DNA from: Deltaproteobacteria bacterium
GTDB taxonomy: Bacteria > Myxococcota_A > UBA9042 > PHBI01 > JACKFB01
Direction of reading: 5' to 3'
Assembly: GCA_020632695.1 (NCBI GenBank)
Contig: JACKFB010000007.1
Location: 62,001 to 126,000 of the forward strand
Length of the DNA: 64,000 bases
In this document: positions 59,501 to 64,000 of the stretch, piece after piece
How the letters are laid out: the number at the start of each line of letters is the position of its first letter
Numbering within the stretch: the first letter of the stretch is position 1
Program-made: the position numbers and the translations under genes
Notes under the pieces: model-generated
What the model saw: only the letters and a program-made list of their open reading frames with translations
What the model was told of the DNA's origin: nothing
The model's database searches: none

Positions 59501-62500
59501 GCACCCGCGCCCGGATCCTGTAGCGGCCGCCCTCGCCGGTCTCGAAGGTGCAGCGCTCGGGTCCGGCCGACGAGGTCAGGCGACACTCGACCGGATCGCG
59601 GGGCTCCTCGAGCCAGTGCCCCTGCTTCTGCGTCCACACCAGCCGGGTGGCGACCACGCTCAGCGCCTTGCCCGCCACCGCCTCACCCTCGAGATCCACC
59701 GCGAGGGCCTCGACGACGATGGGCTCGCCCCCCTCGACGAAGGTCCCCGGCGTCCGCAGCCCCACGTACACCTCGGCCGGGTGCACCAGCATCGTCGAGC
59801 GCGCCGTCCACGCCTGGCGGTTGACGTCGGTCACCGTCGCCTCGGCCTCGACGCTGTAGGCCCGCGGCGGCGACACCGACCGGAAGTCCACCCGCAGCCG
59901 GTGCGTCCCGGCGCCGTCGGTGCGCCCGGTGAAGGTCTGCGTCTCGGTCTCGCCGCGCTCCTCCATCGTGCGCCACCACGGCTGCCACACACCGAACACC
60001 CAGCCATCGCGGTTGGGCGGCACGAAGCTCGCCGGCCGGCTGGTCACGTTCCACGTGGTCTCCGCGTTCGGCAGCCCGCCACCGGCGTAGTAGGTCGCCG
60101 ACACCTCGAGGGTGGCGCTGCCCCCGACCACGTGCGGGCCGGGCGGGGCCGTCGCGCCGACCTCGAACTCCGGGCGCCGGAACTCCTGGATCTGGAAGCG
60201 GTGGCGCGTGCTGGTGCCGTCCAGGCCGCCGCCACCGTGCAGCTCCAGCTCCAACGTGGCGTACCCGAGGTTCGCGGTGTCGGGCAGGTCGAAGCTCAGA
60301 TCGAAGCCGCCCAGCGCGCCCACCTCGGCGCTCCCCTCGGCCAGGTCCGCCCCGCGCGAGTCGCGGGCCTTCCACGCCACCATCGCTTTGGTGATGAGCG
60401 CCAGCTCGCCGGCCGGCCCGGCGTCGAGCCGCCGCAGCCAGCCCTTCACCCGCACGCGCTCGGCGGGCTTGTACATCTGCCGGTCGTCGGCCACGTACCA
60501 CAGCGCCTGGTCGCTCCGCTTCTGCGCGACCCACCCGCTGTCGCCCGCCCAGGCCCAGACGTTCTCCGGCAGCAGCGTCTGCTCGCCGCCCGCTTCCACG
60601 GTGAGCAGGCCGCGCCCGCCGCGCCCCGGGGTCTCCGGGAGCGGCACCACGACCGTCCCATCGGGCCCCGTCCTGGCCTCCACATCGCCGGGCATCAGCC
60701 GGACCGCCGCGTCGGCCACCGGCTGGCCATCGGCGAGCCGGTTGGCCCACACCACCATCTTGCGATCGTCGACGAAGGCGTCCACTCCGAGCGAGGTCGC
60801 CTCGACCCAGCGCCGGATGACCGGGGGGAAGCGCCGGCGCAGCTTGTCGATGAGCCCCACCGGCGGGCGCACCTCCAGCAGGACGTGCCCGTGCCCATCG
60901 ACGAGCGCGTCGCTCAGGTCGATGGAGGTCTCCACCGGCGCGTCGGGCTCACCGCCCACCTCGACCGTGCGCTCGATGACCAGCTCGCCGGGCGGCGCGG
61001 CGTCCCCGTCGTCGCGCGAACCCTGCTGCACGTAGCTCAGGAAGGCGCCCCAGTCCGCCGGCTGCACCCGCCACGCGCGCACCTCCAGCTTGTCGTAGTT
61101 GACCGAGAGCACCGAGAAGCGGCCCTTGGACGAGGGATCCAGCACCACCAGCAGCTCGCCGGCGCCCGCCAGGCTGGGCTCCGCCTTGCCCACCGAGAGG
61201 CGCACGCTGACCGGCGCGGCCAGGGTCTGCCCGAAGACGTCGCGCAGCCCCTTGTCCACCGTGATCCCGTAGGTGGTGCGACCGCGACTCTGCCCCTGGA
61301 TCTCGAGCACGTTGCCCCAGCTCCGCACCTCCATCCCCTCGAGCGGCGGCTCGACGTGCACCAGCGAAGGGTCGAGGGCCTCCGAGTCGATGGGGTTGGT
61401 CATCTCCAGCTGCCAGGGCCACCCGGGCCGACACTCCTCGCCCCAGCCGCAGCGCGACTCCTTCAGCTTGAAGGGGCCGTAGGTGCGGAACTCGAAGTCC
61501 TGCGCCTTGGTCGACCGCTTGGGGCCCTCGAGCGAGGGCGTGCCGGGGCCGACGGTGACGACCACCCGGCTGTCGAGCGGGAGCGGCGTGACGGGGCGGA
61601 AGGCGAGCCAGCGGCCGTCGTCGGCGCGCTGGGCCAGGCGCGGGTCCTCGGCGCGGGCCGCCGCATCCAGAAGCCGCACGCTCACGGGCTTGCCGCCGGC
61701 GGTGACGCGGACCGACGCCATCACGCTCTCGGGGTCCACGCGCTGGTCGAAGCCGATGAAGATGATGGCGTCCCGCGGCTGCGAGTCACCCTGCGGCCAG
61801 CTCTCGACGACGCGCGGCGCCGGGGTCTCGAAGGTGAAGCGGTGGGCCTCCGCCAGCGCTCCGCCCAACGCGGAGCGGACGCCCGCCGGCACCTCCACGG
61901 TGTAGGTGGTCGCCATCGGGAAGCGAGGATCCGCCTGGAAGATCAGCGTCTCGGTACCCAGCCAGCGCCACTGCCCCGCCGGCTGCGGGGTGAGCTTCAC
62001 CGGCAGCTCGGCGGCGGCCAGCGTGGCGTGGGAGGTCACCTCCACCATGGGCTGGTTGAAGGTCACGCTCACCTGCCCCGCCACCGGGACCGCGCCCTCC
62101 GGCGAAGACCGGAGCACCCGGAGCGGGCCGGCCGCCTCTACCGACGTCACGCGGGCCGGCGGCGCGACGACCGGCGGAAAGGGCGTGTCGACGGTCTCCC
62201 CAGGGCGCGGCGCGGGCTTGGAACCCTCGCGCAGCGCGAAGGGGACGGCGTCGTCCGGCGCCGCCTCGATCGGCGGCAAGCGAGCCAGCAGGCGCGCGAC
62301 GTCGTCCTCGCCGAGCGGCGTGGCCTCGGCCAGGGGCGGGCGGTCCACAGGCGGCGCCTCGGAACTGCCCTCGGCCAGCACCAGAGTCAGCCCGGCAGGC
62401 ACGTCGTCGGATCCCATCATGATCTGCTCCTCCGCGCCGGACCCGCCTGGGCCCGGCTGCGTGCCGACGACCGTGTCGCGAGCGCCGCGCTCGGGGTGGC

Positions 62501-62579
62501 ACGAAGCGCACACGGCGAGTGAGAGGAGCGTGCCCACCAGCGCGCGCCGCGCCGGAGTCCTGATTCGTCCCTGCCGCAT
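56514..62579 (-). CDS. Bacterial alpha-2-macroglobulin lipoprotein with thioester motif
   Basis: The product is a 2021-aa protein. The leader ends in VCASC, so it is probably a lipoprotein. Many MG beta domains follow. The thioester box is CSEQ at about 1524-1527 (preceded by YPF), and a C-terminal alpha6/alpha6 thioester domain and receptor-like domain finish it. Such proteins trap proteases covalently in the periplasm. The ATG at 62579 has GGAGG about 11 bases upstream; a longer frame start is not supported. E. coli pairs its A2M with penicillin-binding protein 1C; no such gene is beside it. It is divergent from the flavo-reductase gene. Confidence 0.9.
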   Translation of the reverse strand: MRQGRIRTPARRALVGTLLSLAVCASCHPERGARDTVVGTQPGPGGSGAEEQIMMGSDDVPAGLTLVLAEGSSEAPPVDRPPLAEATPLGEDDVARLLARLPPIEAAPDDAVPFALREGSKPAPRPGETVDTPFPPVVAPPARVTSVEAAGPLRVLRSSPEGAVPVAGQVSVTFNQPMVEVTSHATLAAAELPVKLTPQPAGQWRWLGTETLIFQADPRFPMATTYTVEVPAGVRSALGGALAEAHRFTFETPAPRVVESWPQGDSQPRDAIIFIGFDQRVDPESVMASVRVTAGGKPVSVRLLDAAARAEDPRLAQRADDGRWLAFRPVTPLPLDSRVVVTVGPGTPSLEGPKRSTKAQDFEFRTYGPFKLKESRCGWGEECRPGWPWQLEMTNPIDSEALDPSLVHVEPPLEGMEVRSWGNVLEIQGQSRGRTTYGITVDKGLRDVFGQTLAAPVSVRLSVGKAEPSLAGAGELLVVLDPSSKGRFSVLSVNYDKLEVRAWRVQPADWGAFLSYVQQGSRDDGDAAPPGELVIERTVEVGGEPDAPVETSIDLSDALVDGHGHVLLEVRPPVGLIDKLRRRFPPVIRRWVEATSLGVDAFVDDRKMVVWANRLADGQPVADAAVRLMPGDVEARTGPDGTVVVPLPETPGRGGRGLLTVEAGGEQTLLPENVWAWAGDSGWVAQKRSDQALWYVADDRQMYKPAERVRVKGWLRRLDAGPAGELALITKAMVAWKARDSRGADLAEGSAEVGALGGFDLSFDLPDTANLGYATLELELHGGGGLDGTSTRHRFQIQEFRRPEFEVGATAPPGPHVVGGSATLEVSATYYAGGGLPNAETTWNVTSRPASFVPPNRDGWVFGVWQPWWRTMEERGETETQTFTGRTDGAGTHRLRVDFRSVSPPRAYSVEAEATVTDVNRQAWTARSTMLVHPAEVYVGLRTPGTFVEGGEPIVVEALAVDLEGEAVAGKALSVVATRLVWTQKQGHWLEEPRDPVECRLTSSAGPERCTFETGEGGRYRIRARVRDASGRPNETELTVWVSGGKRPPGRELDKDTVELVPDRREYQPGEAARLLVLSPFQPAEGLLTVRRRGVVTTQRFTVDGPSATVTVPIVEAYIPGVQVQVDLVGSAPRTAEDGKPVAGAPPRPAYASGELRLEVPPHARTLAVAVTPERAELEPGTKTHIDLRVSDAAGHPVADAQVALVVVDEAVLALTGYALPDPIDAFYPAQGPGVRDHHSRQWVLLETDLAPEPTPREVDRGGGGGPRAKMMMRGQAMPAPMVAESAMPDSAVPGGGDVGGGAIALRTNFDALALFAPAVSTDAEGRARVPLAVPDNLTRYRLMAVAVAGARLAGKGEATMTARLPLMVRPSAPRFLNFGDRFDLPVVLQNQTDAPMSVALAARASNAELTAGQGRRVQVPARDRVEVRLPAAAAKPGTARFQFAATAGSAADAASVSLPVWTPATTEAFATYGVVDSGAVAQPVRAPEDAIPSFGGLEVTTSSTELSALTDGFIYLSNYPFDCSEQVASRVLGVAALRDVLQAFEAEGMPSSEAIAQQMSADLERLERLQNPDGGWGFWRRGEESWPFLTVHVAHALVRAAKKGYQVPDRTRDMAFAYLGRIDRHFPADYPEPARRTIRAYALYVRHLAGDPQPKQAAELVASAGSLDKLGMEAVAWIYPVLASDRSQAALTAELRRMLGNRVVETAGAAHFQTSYADGEHLLLYSDRRVDAVLLEGLIGDDPKSDLIPKLVRGLLAHRVKGRWSNTQENVFVLLALDEYFRVFESVTPAFVARLWLGDRYAGEHRFKGRSTERQHVEIPMAEVAKGAQPAPLVIAKEGQGRLYYRIGMRYAPKDLSLEAADHGFVVGRTYEAIDEPTDVSRDGDGVWHVRAGARVRVRVSMVAPTRRYHVALVDPLPAGFEAVNPELAVTGSLPPDPQAGGAGGVSGRGWWWGPWYVHDNLRDERAEAFSYLLGAGVYEYAYVARATTPGRFVVPPPKAEEMYSPETFGRGASARVVIE

Positions 62580-62661
62580 CGTATCGCCCTCCTCCGAGCT
62601 CGCAGCCGGCGAGCCTATCACCGTCGTGGCGGCAGGTCGCGGGCCCACGGGGCGCCCCTTC

Positions 62662-62682
62662 GTGTAAAGTGTTGCTTGACAC
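62662..62682. promoter_or_regulatory. Candidate operator palindrome with TTGACA box
   Basis: Half-sites GTGTAAAG (62662-62669) and CTTGACAC (62675-62682) are inverted repeats matching at seven of eight positions around a 5-base spacer. The right half contains TTGACA (62676-62681), a perfect -35 hexamer for the plus-strand gene starting at 62712; no convincing -10 follows. It lies in the 132-bp divergent gap, so it could control both directions. The MerR-type protein encoded at the right edge is a natural candidate to bind it. Confidence 0.45.
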
Positions 62683-62711
62683 ATGACGCCTCCAGCCTCC
62701 ACCCTGTCTCC

Positions 62712-63902
62712 ATGAGCCTCACTCGCGCCCTCTCGCCTCGTCGCCTCCGTGTCAGCACCGCCCAGCTCCGCCGGGACATCGAGTTCCTCTGGGCGCACCG
62801 CGACCGCACGCCCGCACCGGTGCGCGCGGTCGCGGCGCCGGACGAGGCGCCACGGCCCGGCCTGCGCCTGCGCGTGCTCGCGATCCGTGAGGAGACAGCC
62901 GAGGCGCGTACGATCTTCCTGGAGAGCGCCGACCCCTCACGCCCGCTGCCCCGCGCCGAGGCCGGCCAGTTCCTCACCTTCGAGCTGCCCATCGGCGGCG
63001 AGCGGCTGCGGCGCTCCTACTCGCTGTCCACCTCGCCGCTGGACCCGGGTCCCGTGGCCGTGACGGTCAAGCGCGTCGCCGAGGGCCGCGCGTCGACCTG
63101 GCTCACCAGCGCGCTCGCGGTGGGCGACCAGCTCCAGACGGTGGGCCCGCCCGGCGGCCGCTTCGTGTTCCGGCCCCAGCCCGGCGCCGCGCGCACCGTG
63201 GCGCTCATCGGGGCGGGCAGCGGCATCACGCCGCTCATGTCCATCGCCCGCACCGCGCTGGCCTCCGAACCGGGCTCGCGGGTCGTGCTCGTCTACGGCA
63301 ACCGCAGCCCCGAGGACATCATCTTCCGCGCCGCCCTCGACGAGCTGGTGGCCGCCTCGGCCGACCGCTTCGCGGTGCATCACGTCCTCGAGCGCGGGGC
63401 GGGCACGCTCGGGGCGACCCGCGGTCGCCTGGGCGCGGCCCTGCTGGCGCGGCAGCTCCCCGTCGCCCTGGCTGGGACCGCCCCCGGAGAGGTCGACGCC
63501 TTCTACGTCTGCGGGCCGCCCGCGGTGATGGACCATGCGCGGACGGCGCTCCTGCAGCACGGCGTCCCCGAGGCGCGGATCCACGAGGAGCGCTTCCAGC
63601 CCCTCCCGCCGGCCCACGCCTCGGACGTCGCGGCGACGGTGCGCGTGCGGCGCGGCCGCTCCGAGACGGACGTGCGCCTCGAGCCGGCGGAGACGCTGCT
63701 CCAGGCCGCCCTGCGCGCCGGTGTGCCCATGCCGTCGAGCTGCACCATGGGCGGCTGCGGCGCCTGCCGCGTCCGCGTGCTCGAGGGCGCCCTGGCCATG
63801 CCCGACGCGCACTGCCTGAGCGCCGCCGAGCGACGCGACGGCTACGCCCTGGCCTGCGTCGCCCGCTGCGCCGGCCCCGCCACCGTGGAGGTGCCGGAGT
63901 GA
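62712..63902 (+). CDS. FAD- and 2Fe-2S-containing oxidoreductase (phthalate dioxygenase reductase-like)
   Basis: The product is a 396-aa three-domain electron-transfer protein: an FAD domain (RRSYSLST near 103-110), an NAD(P) domain (GAGSGITPLM and CGPPAVM) and a C-terminal plant-type ferredoxin with Cx4Cx2C...C (CTMGGCGAC, then ACVARC). The N-terminal 60 residues (including DIEFLWAH) resemble fatty-acid desaturase electron-transfer partners, so it may feed a desaturase or oxygenase; none is in view. The ATG at 62712 is preceded by little ribosome-binding sequence. It overlaps the MerR-type gene by four bases. Confidence 0.87.
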   Translation: MSLTRALSPRRLRVSTAQLRRDIEFLWAHRDRTPAPVRAVAAPDEAPRPGLRLRVLAIREETAEARTIFLESADPSRPLPRAEAGQFLTFELPIGGERLRRSYSLSTSPLDPGPVAVTVKRVAEGRASTWLTSALAVGDQLQTVGPPGGRFVFRPQPGAARTVALIGAGSGITPLMSIARTALASEPGSRVVLVYGNRSPEDIIFRAALDELVAASADRFAVHHVLERGAGTLGATRGRLGAALLARQLPVALAGTAPGEVDAFYVCGPPAVMDHARTALLQHGVPEARIHEERFQPLPPAHASDVAATVRVRRGRSETDVRLEPAETLLQAALRAGVPMPSSCTMGGCGACRVRVLEGALAMPDAHCLSAAERRDGYALACVARCAGPATVEVPE

Positions 63903-64000
63903 GCGCGCGCCCGGGCCAGCTGCGCATGAGCGATCTGTGCCGCGAGTCCGGCCTGGACCGCCAGGCGATCCACTTCTACATCCGCGAGGGGCTCTTGCCG
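63899..64000 (+). CDS. MerR-family transcriptional regulator, partial (cut by window end)
   Basis: Thirty-four codons from a GTG that overlaps the previous stop (GTGA). The sequence LRMSDLCRESGLDRQAIHFY, followed by IREGLLP, is the MerR helix-turn-helix start (here with HFYIREGLLP in place of the more common RYYEREGLL). The rest lies outside the window. Coupling to the flavo-reductase suggests it regulates that gene, possibly at the palindrome at 62662-62682. Confidence 0.8.
   Translation, partial: MSARPGQLRMSDLCRESGLDRQAIHFYIREGLLP

Overview
The window is very GC-rich, with tightly packed genes, frequent ATGA/GTGA stop-start overlaps and several GTG or TTG starts. A pilMNOPQ block, a probable MYXO-CTERM anchor, DUF6178 and UPF0262 family proteins, an F-type c subunit with a leader peptide, and giant fusions (FecR/VIT/vWA, alpha-2-macroglobulin) together suggest a myxobacterium-like member of Myxococcota (old Deltaproteobacteria). 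The genus cannot be named from the sequence. No tRNA, rRNA, insertion sequence, prophage or CRISPR array was seen.

Layout. 1-5194 (minus) is the type IV pilus inner-membrane/secretin operon pilM-N-O-P-Q. The PilQ-like protein runs off the left edge and already carries an unusually long coiled coil. A divergent NtrC-type response regulator (5316-6695) and a lipoprotein follow. 7413-17865 (minus) holds a 1388-aa GT-C glycosyltransferase-like membrane protein, the prepilin peptidase PilD, a sensor histidine kinase and a 1246-aa exported beta-propeller/c-type cytochrome protein. A DUF6178 gene (plus) is followed by a 495-bp hexanucleotide tandem array between two diverged copies of a hairpin-containing segment. 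Then comes the Fo part of ATP synthase (atpZ-I-B-E, minus), an exported protein-alr-HAD phosphatase operon (minus), UPF0262 overlapping a convergent MscS channel, and modABC running into a SerA-like dehydrogenase.

31737-42891 is the most unusual region. It holds a tandem-AAA ATPase, a 299-bp leader with hairpins, a 2309-aa protein with an N-terminal DUF4157 (eCIS-core, HExxH) domain, at least 16 beta-rich repeats and a membrane-active-looking C-terminal part, and two small acidic accessory proteins. DUF4157 proteins and AAA ATPases of this kind are known companions of extracellular contractile injection systems. No sheath, tube, baseplate or spike gene lies here, so this looks like a detached or self-standing DUF4157-AAA module.

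The right part carries a YkuE-like phosphoesterase, a ferredoxin-NADP reductase, a GNAT-like protein, TldD/TldE, an AI-2E family permease, and three envelope proteins in a row: a 1266-aa zinc-finger/FecR/VIT/vWA/TPR protein, a carboxypeptidase-regulatory/PDZ protein, and a 2021-aa alpha-2-macroglobulin lipoprotein with a thioester motif. It ends with a flavo-iron-sulfur reductase preceded by a palindromic site and overlapping a MerR-type regulator cut by the right edge.
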